A DNA stretch of 32,469 nucleotides from Desulfosporosinus sp. (GCA_031292095.1 JARLHU010000100.1:1-32469), one strand, 5' to 3'. Shown: positions 7,354 through 15,825, counted from the first letter of the stretch. The notes: generated by a model not told the origin, from the sequence alone. Program-made: numbers and translations.

Positions 7354-9300
7354 TCAAGGTTTGTTTTGTGCTATTTTTTCCGCCAGTTCATTTAAATACG
7401 TCCAGCGCTCCAGCAGGTCATCCAGATTCTTTTCTAAAACTTGTTGTATTCCAACTAGCTCGGTTAGCTTTCCAAAATCGCTCCCCATATCATTCATATG
7501 GTGATTGTTTTTTTGAAGTTCCTCTTCTACCTGCGCAATTTGGGCCTCAATTTGAGCATAGTCCTGCTGCTCCTTAAAGGTCATTTTCAGCGGACGTTCT
7601 TTCTTCTTCTCAGGTTCTGCCTCTACCGACTGGGCACCCGTAGCCCGGTAGGCTTTTGCCAAAGAAGCTAAGTTAAGGGTCTGCGCAGCTTCTTGTTCAG
7701 CCGCGTACACTTGCTCCTTATAGTCTGAGTAATTCCCCACGTACGACCGAATGGCCCCTTCTCCTTCAAAGCAGAAAATCTTATCCGTCACCCGATCAAG
7801 AAAATACCGATCATGAGAAACAGCAAGCACGGCGCCAGGGAATTCATCCAGATAGCCTTCCAAAATAGTCAACGTTTGAATATCTAAATCATTCGTTGGC
7901 TCGTCTAATAAGAGGACATTCGGGGCACCCATCAAAATTCTCAAAAGATAAAGTCTTCGCTTTTCCCCTCCGGAGAGCTTACCGATCTGTGTCCACTGAG
8001 CCGCCGGTGGAAACAAAAAACGCTCCAACATTTGAGATGCGGTCAAAAATCCGCCCTCAGCCGTTGGAATCACTTCAGCCACTGCTTTAATCTCATCAAT
8101 CACGCGCAGGCCCGGATTCAAATACGTATTTTCCTGGGCAAAATACCCTATCTTGACCGTGGAGCCTAGTTCTATGCACCCGCCATCCGGTGTCAGGCGG
8201 CCAGCAATTAAGTTCAATAAGGTCGACTTCCCACTCCCATTGGGGCCAATAATCCCTATCCGATCATTTCTCAAGAGAATGTAACTAAAATCTCTGATCA
8301 CGACACCCCGATCAGCAAACCCTTTTTGCACATGTGTACATTCCAGGATTTTCTTCCCTAAGCGGGACGCCCCTGCCTGCATTTCAATCCGATCCGCATA
8401 ATCCGACGGTTTATCGGCAGCCAGCTTTTCAAAGCGATCGATCCTCGCCTTTTGCTTGGTCGTACGAGCTCTGGCGCCCCTGCGCATCCAAGCCAGTTCA
8501 TTGCGAAAGAGATTTTGGCGCTTTCTCTCAGTGGCCTCATCTTGCTCTTCCCGCTCCACTTTTAATTCTAAGAAACGACTATAATTTCCAGGGTAAGGAT
8601 AAAGTTTTCCTTGGTCTAACTCCAACACTCGACCCACGACACGGTCGAGAAAATATCGATCGTGCGTAATCATGACCAACGCACCTTTGCGTTTGTTCAA
8701 GTACTGTTCCAACCAATCCACCGTATCATTGTCAATGTGGTTCGTCGGCTCATCCAATGTCAGTATATCCGTCGGGTTAATGAGCGCACTCGCCAAAGCA
8801 ACCCGTTTTCTCTGACCGCCCGACAGCGTCCCTACTAAGGTATCAAATTTGGAGATTCCAAGCTTGCTCAGTATGGCTTTAGCCTCGTTTTCCAGCTGCC
8901 AAGCGTCCAGATCATCCATCCGTTGCCCTAGAGCGATCAACGTTTGTTGCAGCCTGGGCTGCTCTGGGTCATCATTTAGCTTTTCTAAAGCCGTTTCATA
9001 TTCCCGCAACAATTGCATCACCGGGGAATTCCCCTTAAAGACCTGTTGTAAGACGGTCGCCGTTTCTTCAAACTCCGGATTTTGAGGGAGGTACTCTAGG
9101 CGCACGCTGTTTCCCGTCGTGACTTTTCCCTGCTCTGGCCACTCAACCCCAGCCAAAATCTTGAGCAAAGTGGACTTTCCCGTCCCATTCACCCCAATGA
9201 TCCCTATTTTCTCTCCTGCTTCAATCCCGAAGGAAATATCGGTAAAAAGTACTTTTTCGCCGTAACTTTTCGTCAGATTCTCAGCCGTTAAGACGTTCAT
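7354..9300 (-). CDS. yfmR: ABC-F ATPase, Uup/YfmR type
   Basis: A 648-residue soluble ABC-F protein. Cassette 1 has GVNGTGKST, LSGGQRKRV and LTLDEPTNHIDNDT. Cassette 2 has GPNGSGKST, LSGGEKRRL and LLLDEPTNDLDIQT. It has a C-terminal coiled-coil extension of about 90 residues (QDYAQIEAQIAQVEEELQKN onward), the mark of the Uup/YfmR branch. Work on that branch points to rescue of ribosomes stalled in elongation, acting with or in place of EF-P. The ATG at 9300 (MNVLTAENLTKSYGEK) follows a GAGGG site; eight more in-frame codons upstream are unlikely to be used. An extended -10 promoter precedes it, so the ABC-F group probably has its own transcript. Confidence 0.92.
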   Translation of the reverse strand: MNVLTAENLTKSYGEKVLFTDISFGIEAGEKIGIIGVNGTGKSTLLKILAGVEWPEQGKVTTGNSVRLEYLPQNPEFEETATVLQQVFKGNSPVMQLLREYETALEKLNDDPEQPRLQQTLIALGQRMDDLDAWQLENEAKAILSKLGISKFDTLVGTLSGGQRKRVALASALINPTDILTLDEPTNHIDNDTVDWLEQYLNKRKGALVMITHDRYFLDRVVGRVLELDQGKLYPYPGNYSRFLELKVEREEQDEATERKRQNLFRNELAWMRRGARARTTKQKARIDRFEKLAADKPSDYADRIEMQAGASRLGKKILECTHVQKGFADRGVVIRDFSYILLRNDRIGIIGPNGSGKSTLLNLIAGRLTPDGGCIELGSTVKIGYFAQENTYLNPGLRVIDEIKAVAEVIPTAEGGFLTASQMLERFLFPPAAQWTQIGKLSGGEKRRLYLLRILMGAPNVLLLDEPTNDLDIQTLTILEGYLDEFPGAVLAVSHDRYFLDRVTDKIFCFEGEGAIRSYVGNYSDYKEQVYAAEQEAAQTLNLASLAKAYRATGAQSVEAEPEKKKERPLKMTFKEQQDYAQIEAQIAQVEEELQKNNHHMNDMGSDFGKLTELVGIQQVLEKNLDDLLERWTYLNELAEKIAQNKP

Positions 9301-9341
9301 ATATGTCCCTCTTCCCCTTACCAAAAGCTGTAGAACATCTT

Positions 9342-9350
9342 ATTATATCA
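9342..9350 (-). promoter_or_regulatory. Extended -10 promoter for the ABC-F genes
   Basis: The minus strand reads TGATATAAT, a perfect TATAAT with the TGn extension. It lies about 40 bases upstream of the yfmR start and just after the terminator of the obg-yhbY group. No good -35 box is visible, which is typical of extended -10 promoters. Confidence 0.55.
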
Positions 9351-9373
9351 TACTTGTCGAATGATACCTAAAT

Positions 9374-9412
9374 AAAAATTCCCATAGTCGTGCCTGTAAG
9401 CACTGCTATGGG
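9374..9412 (-). terminator. Intrinsic terminator after yhbY
   Basis: The minus-strand stem CCCATAG..GTGC / GCAC..CTATGGG, with a six-base apical loop and a two-base internal mismatch, is followed by AATTTTTATTTAG. It lies 8 bases past the yhbY stop and separates the obg-yhbY group from the ABC-F genes. Confidence 0.75.
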
Positions 9413-9420
9413 ACGAACTT

Positions 9421-9711
9421 TTATGGCAACACAATAACGGGCTTATTCTTTGAAGGCCTAAATAATAAGAAATTCCGACCAATCACTTGGACAAGGTCAG
9501 CCTTAACCTGTTCGGCCAGTTCAGTTGCCACAATCTTCGGTTCTTCCGAACTATTTTGCAAAACCCGGCACTTAATAAGCTCCCGAGCTTCCAGCGTCTC
9601 ATCCGTTTGGGTGACCACAGTTTCCGTTATTCCGCCCTTACCCACTTGCAGGATCGGATCCATTTCATTTCCCATGGATCTTAAATGACGTTTTTGTTTA
9701 CCCGTTAACAC
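9421..9711 (-). CDS. yhbY: YhbY family RNA-binding protein (CRM domain)
   Basis: A 96-residue single CRM (CRS1-YhbY) domain protein associated with pre-50S ribosomal particles. It opens with LTGKQKRHLRSMGNEMDPIL followed by QVGKGGIT, where the glycine-rich GKGG loop is the conserved RNA-binding element. It ends with VQVIGRNFLLFRPSK. The start is a GTG behind AGGGGGACG. It lies 57 bases after obg with no terminator between, so the two are probably co-transcribed. In Bacillus the orthologue (YqeI) sits beside nadD; here the ABC-F genes intervene. Confidence 0.95.
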   Translation of the reverse strand: MLTGKQKRHLRSMGNEMDPILQVGKGGITETVVTQTDETLEARELIKCRVLQNSSEEPKIVATELAEQVKADLVQVIGRNFLLFRPSKNKPVIVLP

Positions 9712-9768
9712 GTAATATCGTCCCCCTAACTTTACTCCTTCGCAGTGTCATCGCTTTCTACCTAGAGA

Positions 9769-11043
9769 CTACTCCCAATCAAACTTAACACCGGCGATAT
9801 CTACTTTATCCCCTGCTTTGATGCCTTCAGCACGAAGAGCGTCATCAATCCCCATCGCCTTCAAGATATTTTGGAAACGATAGACACTCGCTTCCCGATC
9901 AAAGAAGGTCATCTTCACATGTTTTTCAATTTCTTGACCGACAACAATATATAGATCCTCTTCTTTAAGGATTTCGAATCGTTTCTCCGACTTTGCTTTC
10001 GTGACCAAGTGTTCGGTTGAAAGGTTTAAAATCTCAGGTACCGGGGTATCCGGTAAGAGCTGGGCAATACGATAAATCAACGCTTGCAAACCTTCTCCAG
10101 TCGCCGCGGAAACTGCATAAATTTCATGACGCTCTGCAACAACTTCCTTCAAGCGCTGCAAATGTTCGTCAGCTCCAGGGATATCCATTTTATTAGCCAC
10201 AATGATCACCGGCCGTAGAGCGAGCTCCGGACTATAGAGACGCAGCTCCTCCTGAATGATCCGCAAGTCCTCCAGTGGATCCCGTTCTTCTGACCCGGAG
10301 ATATCCAAAACATGTAGAATCAAGCGGGTTCGCTCAGTGTGGCGTAAAAATTCATGCCCCAAGCCAGCGCCTGAATGAGCACCCTCGATGAGCCCCGGAA
10401 TATCGGCCATGACAAAACTCTGCCCATCCTCGAGCTCGACCACACCCAAATTAGGAATTAAGGTGGTGAAATGATAATCTGCGATCTTCGGTTTCGCTGC
10501 CGAGACTTTCGAAATAATTGTCGATTTCCCCACATTCGGAAAGCCGACCAGCCCGACGTCTGCCAAAAGCTTTAATTCCAAACGCAACCAGTGTTCCACG
10601 CCAGGTTCTCCGTTTTCGGCTAAAGTTGGCGCTTTATTCGTATTGCTCAAAAAACGGGCGTTACCCCTTCCTCCCCGCCCGCCGGCGGCAACAACGACGC
10701 GCTGTCCATGCTCGGTTATATCCGCAATCAATTCACCGCTACCATCATCTAAGACTACTGTCCCCACGGGAATTCGAAGAATAGAGTCTTCCCCGCTCCT
10801 ACCACTCATATTTTTGGCTTGCCCGTGGTCCCCCCGATCCCCTTTATAATGCCGTTGATAGCGAAAATCCACGAGAGTCCTTAAACCTTCATCACCAATA
10901 AAAATAATATTTCCTCCGCGTCCGCCATCTCCGCCACTCGGCCCGCCTTCAGGAACGTATTTTTCTCGCCGAAATGCCACTGCTCCCGCCCCGCCATCTC
11001 CACCTTTGACATAAATTTTTGCCTGATCGTAAAACATAAACAT
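9769..11043 (-). CDS. obg: GTPase Obg/CgtA
   Basis: Essential GTPase in 50S maturation and stress signalling. The glycine-rich Obg fold covers roughly residues 1-158 (KGGDGGAGAVAFRREKYVP, repeated GGRGG). The G domain follows with G1 GFPNVGKST, G3 DIPGLIEGAHSGAG, G4 NKMD and G5 SAATGEG. The C-terminal OCT domain is present (RFEILKEEDLYIVVGQEIEK and after), as in Gram-positive Obg. The total is 424 residues. The ATG at 11043 is eight bases after AAGGAG; a second ATG lies two codons later. The order rplU-prp-rpmA-spo0B-obg is conserved in Bacillus. The Spo0B-like gene sits immediately upstream. Confidence 0.98.
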   Translation of the reverse strand: MFMFYDQAKIYVKGGDGGAGAVAFRREKYVPEGGPSGGDGGRGGNIIFIGDEGLRTLVDFRYQRHYKGDRGDHGQAKNMSGRSGEDSILRIPVGTVVLDDGSGELIADITEHGQRVVVAAGGRGGRGNARFLSNTNKAPTLAENGEPGVEHWLRLELKLLADVGLVGFPNVGKSTIISKVSAAKPKIADYHFTTLIPNLGVVELEDGQSFVMADIPGLIEGAHSGAGLGHEFLRHTERTRLILHVLDISGSEERDPLEDLRIIQEELRLYSPELALRPVIIVANKMDIPGADEHLQRLKEVVAERHEIYAVSAATGEGLQALIYRIAQLLPDTPVPEILNLSTEHLVTKAKSEKRFEILKEEDLYIVVGQEIEKHVKMTFFDREASVYRFQNILKAMGIDDALRAEGIKAGDKVDIAGVKFDWE

Positions 11044-11090
11044 ACTTTATTCTCCTTAATTGTTAACATCATACAATTTAATTTATAGCA

Positions 11091-11612
11091 CTATATGGGG
11101 TTTATAATAAACTTAACCATTTTATCGAAGAGAACATTTTCCTCATCCAATAAGATAAACTGGCAAGATAATCCTCCTGGTTCATCGTACAAAAATACTT
11201 CAGCATTCAAGTTTTTCAACTGTCTAACTCGCGCAGACATTTCCAGCCATTCTCTAGTGTACCCGTAGAGAGCTTCCACATATTCTTCTCGCCAATGATC
11301 TTGCCAAAAGTCTTCTAGTTTCATCCCCTCTGGAAAATCAATTGTAGCGGTAATGCCGCCTTGCCTAAGACGAATAATTAAACCTAGCAAAATCGCCGCG
11401 AGTTGAGGTTCTGGAATTTGTGCTATCTTTTGTTCTTGCTCTTGTCCAGGCTCAGCGATCGTCTCCCGCATGTACTTGAGAGCCTTTTCAGGTTGGTTAA
11501 GTTGGATATTACCCATGATCACCTGCCAGTGATTCAGAAAATCGTGCCTCTGTAAGCGATACCACTGTAAAAGTTCTGACAACAAAGTGTGTTCAACTTC
11601 TGACATCTTCAT
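11091..11612 (-). CDS. spo0B: Spo0B-like phosphotransferase/sensor-kinase-type alpha-helical domain protein
   Basis: A 173-residue protein whose N-terminal helical hairpin matches the Spo0B/citrate-kinase type dimerisation domain: LQRHDFLNHWQVIMGNIQLN, with candidate phospho-acceptor His23 in an RHDFLNH box, then KALKYMRETI. The rest is a poorly conserved alpha/beta region without the ATP-binding boxes of a true kinase, as in Spo0B. Its place between rpmA and obg is exactly that of Bacillus spo0B, where it relays phosphate from Spo0F to Spo0A. Many Clostridia phosphorylate Spo0A directly, so whether this copy relays phosphate is open. The start follows AAAGGA. A terminator separates it from rpmA. 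Confidence 0.8.
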   Translation of the reverse strand: MKMSEVEHTLLSELLQWYRLQRHDFLNHWQVIMGNIQLNQPEKALKYMRETIAEPGQEQEQKIAQIPEPQLAAILLGLIIRLRQGGITATIDFPEGMKLEDFWQDHWREEYVEALYGYTREWLEMSARVRQLKNLNAEVFLYDEPGGLSCQFILLDEENVLFDKMVKFIINPI

Positions 11613-11645
11613 CGTTTTCCTTTCAAACCATAACTATAAAACGCG

Positions 11646-11672
11646 AATAAAACCCCTGGGAAAACCCAGGGG
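11646..11672 (-). terminator. Intrinsic terminator after rpmA
   Basis: A perfect 8-bp stem CCCCTGGG/CCCAGGGG with a four-base loop is followed on the minus strand by TTTTATT. It lies 16 bases beyond the rpmA stop and ends the rplU-prp-rpmA operon; Spo0B-like and obg would need read-through or their own promoter. Confidence 0.85.
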
Positions 11673-11687
11673 TGAATAAAAAACAGC

Positions 11688-11993
11688 TTATTGGGCTACA
11701 GCCACCGGTGCTGTACGTTCAGCATAAATACTAACTTGCTTATGCAACCGGTCTTTATGCTCAAATTTCACATAACCGTCGATCAGCGCAAATAAGGTAT
11801 CATCTTTACCCAGTCCACAATTCTTAGCAGGATGAAACTTCGTTCCCCGTTGACGTACGATGATCGTACCAGCGTTTACGAATTGACCATCACCACGTTT
11901 TACACCGAGGCGTTGAGCGTTGCTGTCACGACCATTACGTGAGCTACCAACCCCTTTTTTATGGGCGAAAAGCTGAAGATTCATTTTTAGCAT
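11688..11993 (-). CDS. rpmA: Ribosomal protein L27 with cleavable N-terminus
   Basis: The 50S protein whose N-terminus reaches the peptidyl transferase centre. From the ATG at 11993 (GGAGG eight bases upstream) the product begins MLKMNLQLF, then [15 protein letters not shown]. This is the Firmicutes form in which a nine-residue leader ending in Phe is removed by the protease Prp to expose AHKKG. The 101 residues include [29 protein letters not shown], characteristic of L27. The gene for Prp is immediately upstream and its stop codon overlaps the rpmA start, so enzyme and substrate are translationally linked. Confidence 0.98.
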   Translation of the reverse strand: MLKMNLQLFAHKKGVGSSRNGRDSNAQRLGVKRGDGQFVNAGTIIVRQRGTKFHPAKNCGLGKDDTLFALIDGYVKFEHKDRLHKQVSIYAERTAPVAVAQ

Positions 11994-12358
11994 GGAATCC
12001 ACCTCCTTCGATCTATGAATATATAGTCTTGACCGTAAGTCGTTTGTATTTGTTCAATGCCTAACTTCATGGTTTGCAAAATCCACTGGGCCTTTTCTAA
12101 TTCTTGTTCAATAATCCCCACAAGTTGACAGGTAAGAAGTCCTTCCGCTTCCTGCACTTTAGGAGCTACTGACAAGAAGTATTCCAACCCATTGACGGCC
12201 GCTATGCTCAGTGCGGAAACGCCCGCACAGACAATATCTTGGCCCTCTTCCGCAAACCCGGCATGTCCTGATAGCCCGAATTCACGAATTCGTCCCTGAT
12301 CATCCACCCAAACTGTAAAACGAATGCCAGCTCGGTTCTTAAGATTGGAGTGCTTCAA
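11987..12358 (-). CDS. prp: Ribosomal-processing cysteine protease Prp
   Basis: Cleaves the N-terminal leader of L27. The family signature [21 protein letters not shown] is visible, with catalytic His32 and Cys44 counted from the start chosen here. The start is uncertain. Family members begin just before [13 protein letters not shown], where the only candidate is an ATT at 12325. The nearest conventional codon with a site (AAAGG, six bases) is the TTG at 12358, inside the end of rplU. Either way it is translationally coupled to rplU (ending at 12339) and to rpmA. In Bacillus the gene is ysxB, in the same position. Confidence 0.9.
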   Translation of the reverse strand: MKHSNLKNRAGIRFTVWVDDQGRIREFGLSGHAGFAEEGQDIVCAGVSALSIAAVNGLEYFLSVAPKVQEAEGLLTCQLVGIIEQELEKAQWILQTMKLGIEQIQTTYGQDYIFIDRRRWIPC

Positions 12359-12650
12359 CAACAACCTTTGTGTAGGGTTGACGATGTCCTTGCTTGAGGC
12401 GATAGTTCTTTTTGGCCTTGAATTTGAAGACAATTATTTTCGCCCCTTTGCCGTGCTCCACCACTTTAAGCACTGCTGTAGCACCAGCCACAACTGGGGT
12501 TCCTACCTTAACCACACCATCTTTTTCTACGAGGAGAACTTTATCAATCGTCACGGCATCTCCTACGTTAGCGTCCAATTTCTCGACGTAAACTACGTCA
12601 CCTTCTTGAACTTTAAACTGTTTACCACCGGTTTCAATCACTGCGTACAT
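12339..12650 (-). CDS. rplU: Ribosomal protein L21
   Basis: A 50S subunit protein that contacts 23S rRNA and L20. From the ATG at 12650 ([20 protein letters not shown]) it is 103 residues, the usual size, and contains the signature [19 protein letters not shown](R)QPYT near the C-terminus. The start follows GGGAGGTG; the 11 codons open upstream are part of the leader RNA. It is the first gene of rplU-prp-rpmA, with a strong promoter and a probable autoregulatory L21 leader upstream. Confidence 0.98.
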   Translation of the reverse strand: MYAVIETGGKQFKVQEGDVVYVEKLDANVGDAVTIDKVLLVEKDGVVKVGTPVVAGATAVLKVVEHGKGAKIIVFKFKAKKNYRLKQGHRQPYTKVVVEALQS

Positions 12651-12758
12651 ATTATTACACCTCCCATGCCCTAGACTCGCCATTGCAGGTCAGTTTTTCA
12701 AAAAGCGAAAAACCTGTTAATACCTGATTCGAGCGGTTGCGGTGAGAAGCCACCACAT
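12651..12758 (-). promoter_or_regulatory. Probable L21 ribosomal-protein leader
   Basis: About 105 bases of transcribed leader lie between the promoter and the rplU start. They contain a hairpin (AGGTTTTTCGCTTTTTGAAAAACT) followed by GACCTGCAATGGCGAGTCTAG and GGCATGGGAGGTG running into the ribosome site. This layout resembles the known L21 leader of Firmicutes; the match is from memory and was not scored against a model. Confidence 0.55.
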
Positions 12759-12764
12759 TTAAAC

Positions 12765-12794
12765 ATTTTAGCATTTAGCCACTTCATTTGTCAA
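12765..12794 (-). promoter_or_regulatory. SigmaA-type promoter of rplU-prp-rpmA
   Basis: TTGACA (12789-12794), an 18-base spacer, then TAAAAT (12765-12770) preceded by TGC, giving both a perfect -35 and an extended -10. Transcription would begin near 12758, leaving a leader of about 108 bases before rplU. Confidence 0.8.
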
Positions 12795-12934
12795 ATAAAT
12801 TTTTCAATTCATTATTTTCATGAATATAGTATAACTCTAAACTAAATAATTTACCTAATAAGAAAATCAAAAGAAGGAATATCGCTATATAGCCTAGAAT
12901 ACTTTATCCCATAAAATGTTAGGAGTGATATTTT

Positions 12935-13057
12935 ATGGGATGGAAAAGAATCGAAAAATCGATTTTTAAATTGCCCACTCGTCAAGACATTTTTATTATT
13001 TCAGTTTCGTTGCTCATTGGACTGATTGCGATTGCTTTCTTCGCGCTACGTTCTTGA
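12935..13057 (+). CDS. Small single-helix membrane peptide, 40 residues, plus strand
   Basis: An ATG preceded by AGGAG (about ten bases away) opens 40 codons. The product has a basic N-terminus (MGWKRIEKSIFKLPTRQD) followed by one hydrophobic helix (IFIISVSLLIGLIAIAFFAL) and a short RS tail. It is one of very few plausible genes on the plus strand. The 38-residue peptide on the other side of galE has the same plan and shares the RQD-aromatic-II junction, which supports both being real. Function unknown; a small sporulation or cell-envelope peptide is possible but unsupported. Confidence 0.5.
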   Translation: MGWKRIEKSIFKLPTRQDIFIISVSLLIGLIAIAFFALRS

Positions 13058-13084
13058 CTAAACCCTCCAAAATAGCTTTAAACT

Positions 13085-14074
13085 TCAATCATATCCATTG
13101 GGATTGTTTTTATGCCACTTCCAAGCCGAAGAAATGATAGTTTCTAAGTCGCTGTATCTAGTCCTCAACCCTAAGGTTTTTTCGATTTTATTCACCTTGG
13201 CAATGAGCACATCCGGGTCTCCCGAACGTCTCCCGGCTTCAATAACCGGAATATCTATCCCAGTTAGCTTTTTCGCGGTATTAATAACCTGCAGTACTGA
13301 AAACCCCTGACCCGTCCCAACATTAAATATTCCACTATCGATCTTTTGATCAAGTGCTTCAAGTGCCAGCACATGAGCCTCCGCTAAATCTAAAACGTGG
13401 ATATAATCACGAATACAAGTTCCATCCATTGTGTTGTAGTCCGTGCCGAAGACCTGAATCGCATCACGTTGCCCAAGAGCGGCCTTTAGGACTAAGGGAA
13501 TCAGATGCGTCTCTGGCAAATGCTCCTCACCGATAGAGCCGTCCAGAGCAGCTCCTGCCGCATTGAAGTAGCGTAAAGCAACCCATTTTAGTCCGTACGC
13601 CTTCTCTAACCACTGAAACGACGCTTCAATCATCAGTTTGGATAATCCATACGGATTGATTGGGTTTGTAAGTGATTCCTCGGGAATGGGGACTATCTCA
13701 GGGAGTCCGTAAACAGCCGCCGTCGAGGAAAAGACAATTTTTTTAACCCCTAATTGAAGAAGATTAGAGACAAACAAATTCGTTTTGGCCGTATTTTCAT
13801 AAAAGTACAGGTCCGGCTTTGTCATAGATTCGCCTACTAGACTTCGAGCCGCAAAGTGTATGACCGCCTCAACCCAATGAGCTTCTACAACGGTCTTTAC
13901 CAGTCCAGCATCAGCGATATCCCCATGATAGAAGGGAACCTCCTTTGGCACTGCTTTTCTATGTCCTGTAACCAAGCTATCTAAAACAACAACTTGTGCA
14001 CCCTTTTCTCGTAAAATCCGAACCGTGTGGCTACCAATATAGCCCGCCCCTCCGGTGACTAAAATACTACCCAT
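13085..14074 (-). CDS. galE: UDP-glucose 4-epimerase
   Basis: Short-chain dehydrogenase/reductase that interconverts UDP-glucose and UDP-galactose using bound NAD. The Rossmann motif GGAGYIGSH is at residues 8-16, followed by DSLVTGHRKAV and FHGDIAD-like YHGDIAD. The catalytic Ser/Tyr/Lys set is visible as FSSTAAVYG and NPYGLSK. RYFNAAGA and DGTCIRDYIHVLDLAEAH are typical of GalE. At 329 residues it is full length. GGAAGGTG precedes the ATG. It stands alone between rng and rplU, flanked by two small membrane peptides, and likely supplies sugar nucleotides for surface polysaccharide. Confidence 0.96.
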   Translation of the reverse strand: MGSILVTGGAGYIGSHTVRILREKGAQVVVLDSLVTGHRKAVPKEVPFYHGDIADAGLVKTVVEAHWVEAVIHFAARSLVGESMTKPDLYFYENTAKTNLFVSNLLQLGVKKIVFSSTAAVYGLPEIVPIPEESLTNPINPYGLSKLMIEASFQWLEKAYGLKWVALRYFNAAGAALDGSIGEEHLPETHLIPLVLKAALGQRDAIQVFGTDYNTMDGTCIRDYIHVLDLAEAHVLALEALDQKIDSGIFNVGTGQGFSVLQVINTAKKLTGIDIPVIEAGRRSGDPDVLIAKVNKIEKTLGLRTRYSDLETIISSAWKWHKNNPNGYD

Positions 14075-14208
14075 ATTTTTTCACCTTCCATTAATTTACT
14101 GATTTTATTTGGTCGTCATATCATTTTAGATGATCGTCTTGTGAAACTTCACTCTTTTTCTTCTTTCGTCTGTTTTTTCCAGGATCTGTTTTAACTATAA
14201 CAAAAGCG

Positions 14209-14237
14209 ACCCCTTCCATTGTATTATGGAGGAGGGC
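14209..14237. other. Imperfect hairpin between galE and rng
   Basis: CCCCTTCCAT and ATGGAGGAGGG pair around a short loop, with a G-T wobble that pairs better on the plus strand; CTACTTTTCATC follows. It could be a weak terminator for either strand. The rest of 14075-14318 shows no gene. Confidence 0.4.
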
Positions 14238-14318
14238 TACTTTTCATCAGCCTTCTTTATGAAGATTTCTTTAAGTAATATTTTTTACTTTATCCGAAAT
14301 ATGTTTTTAGAATCTAAG

Positions 14319-14435
14319 CTAAGCCTTAGTTATCACATAACCTACCCCAACTGTAACCGTAGCTATGAGAATTGTCGCTAAAATAATATAATAATCTTGC
14401 CTCTTGTGATTAAGCTTATGCCATGGTAAAGACAT
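14319..14435 (-). CDS. Small single-helix membrane peptide, 38 residues
   Basis: The ATG at 14435 has an AAAGGGG site about ten bases or more upstream. The 38 residues comprise a basic, histidine-containing N-terminus (MSLPWHKLNHKRQDYY) and one hydrophobic helix (IILATILIATVTVGVGYVI) ending TKA. It lies 124 bases downstream of rng on the same strand. It resembles the plus-strand 40-residue peptide beyond galE in length, topology and the KRQD/TRQD junction before the helix. The family is not recognised. Confidence 0.5.
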   Translation of the reverse strand: MSLPWHKLNHKRQDYYIILATILIATVTVGVGYVITKA

Positions 14436-14559
14436 TAACAGCCTGCCCCTTTCTGTAATAAATGACTTCTAGTCATATAGATTATTATAGGATTCAACAA
14501 TAAACAACACACTTATCAACTAAGAAATAGGAAATCTCGTAATCTACAAGTCCGACGCT

Positions 14560-15825
14560 TTATACTCTCCCACTTCCGTCGCAACTCGGACAGGGCGAGG
14601 TATAGCGCACTGCTAAGGTTTGCCCCACTTTCTTTCGGGTCATTTCCACTAGCCCTAGTTGGGTCAGCCCTAAAACCTGAGACTTAGTTTTATCCCGAGC
14701 ACAGGCCATCGTCAAGACCTCAATCACCTGTTCCTGATCTTCCTTAGCCGTCATATCTATAAAGTCGATGATAATAATGCCACCAAGGTTTCTCAAGCGC
14801 AACTGGCGCGCAATCTCACGAGCAGCCTCAAGATTCGTATGGACCACCGTTTCCTCTAAGGATCGTTGCCCTACATATTTTCCTGTATTCACATCAATCA
14901 CAATTAGCGCTTCCGTTTGTTGAATCACCAGATAGCCGCCGCTCTTTAACCAGACTCTCGGGCGCAGGGTTTTACGAATTTCGTCGTCCACACCATACCG
15001 GACAAAAAGGTCCTCAGAAGTGACAACGTGTATGTGTTTAGCTGCCGGGTGTTCAATATTTTGCAGGGCTTTCCTCAAAATGATTGCCACTTCATCCTGA
15101 TCGACGGTGATTTTTCCCACGTCTTGATCAATCCAATCACGGACTAACCGAGAAATCAAATCCGCATCCTTATGTACAATACCAGGTACGGAAACATGGG
15201 GAATCCTCGGTTGCAACGCTTGCCAAATCGCCACTAACTGAGCAATATCTTCCGCTATCTCCTCCCCGTCAATCCCTTCAGCCAAGGTGCGAATAATAAC
15301 TCCCATACCCTCCGGTTTGGCCACATCCGCCAGATCTCGCAGACGCGCTCGTTCATCATTATCTTGAATCTTCCGAGACACACCGATATAACTCACCTGT
15401 GGAAGCAACACTACATACCGACCCGGAAGGGTCAAGTTGACGCTAATCCGCGCCCCCTTTGAGCCAACCGGCTCTTTAATAATCTGAACTAAAAGTTCTT
15501 GGCGAGGTTTAAGGACGTGCTCGATCCGAACAGAATCAGCTGGAGAGACCCTTTCATCCTCCTCAAAACGTGTCGGCACAGCATCACCAACATACAGAAA
15601 CGCGTTCTTATCCAGCCCAATATCAACAAACGCCGCCTGCATACCGGGAAGAACGTTCTCCACTCGACCCCGATAAATATTTCCCACCAAATGGGACGAA
15701 CCACCCACTTCCTCGAACACCTCCATCAAATTACCTTGTTCAAAGACGGCTGCACGTATCTTCTGGGATTGGCCTTGGGTCTGGAGAACAATTTCCTTCA
15801 AGCATTCGGCACTATCGTGTTTCAT
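14560..15825 (-). CDS. rng: Ribonuclease G/E family endoribonuclease
   Basis: Single-strand endoribonuclease used in 5S/16S rRNA maturation and mRNA decay. The S1 domain is visible early (VGNIYRGRVENVLPGMQAAFVDIG). The catalytic DNase-I-like region has IVIDVNTGKYVG and IIIIDFIDM with its metal-binding Asp residues. The C-terminus has the paired-cysteine zinc link CPSCDGSG. At 421 residues from the ATG at 15825 it is RNase G-like, without the long scaffold of RNase E. The best ribosome site (AGGGGG) is about 15 bases from that ATG, so the exact start is less sure. In many Firmicutes rng lies beside the two upstream genes seen here. Confidence 0.94.
   Translation of the reverse strand: MKHDSAECLKEIVLQTQGQSQKIRAAVFEQGNLMEVFEEVGGSSHLVGNIYRGRVENVLPGMQAAFVDIGLDKNAFLYVGDAVPTRFEEDERVSPADSVRIEHVLKPRQELLVQIIKEPVGSKGARISVNLTLPGRYVVLLPQVSYIGVSRKIQDNDERARLRDLADVAKPEGMGVIIRTLAEGIDGEEIAEDIAQLVAIWQALQPRIPHVSVPGIVHKDADLISRLVRDWIDQDVGKITVDQDEVAIILRKALQNIEHPAAKHIHVVTSEDLFVRYGVDDEIRKTLRPRVWLKSGGYLVIQQTEALIVIDVNTGKYVGQRSLEETVVHTNLEAAREIARQLRLRNLGGIIIIDFIDMTAKEDQEQVIEVLTMACARDKTKSQVLGLTQLGLVEMTRKKVGQTLAVRYTSPCPSCDGSGRV

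Noticed and set aside
5576..9300. Two ABC-F genes as an antibiotic-resistance island
   Set aside because: Both look like housekeeping subfamilies (YfmM and Uup/YfmR types) and show no composition shift or mobile flanks.
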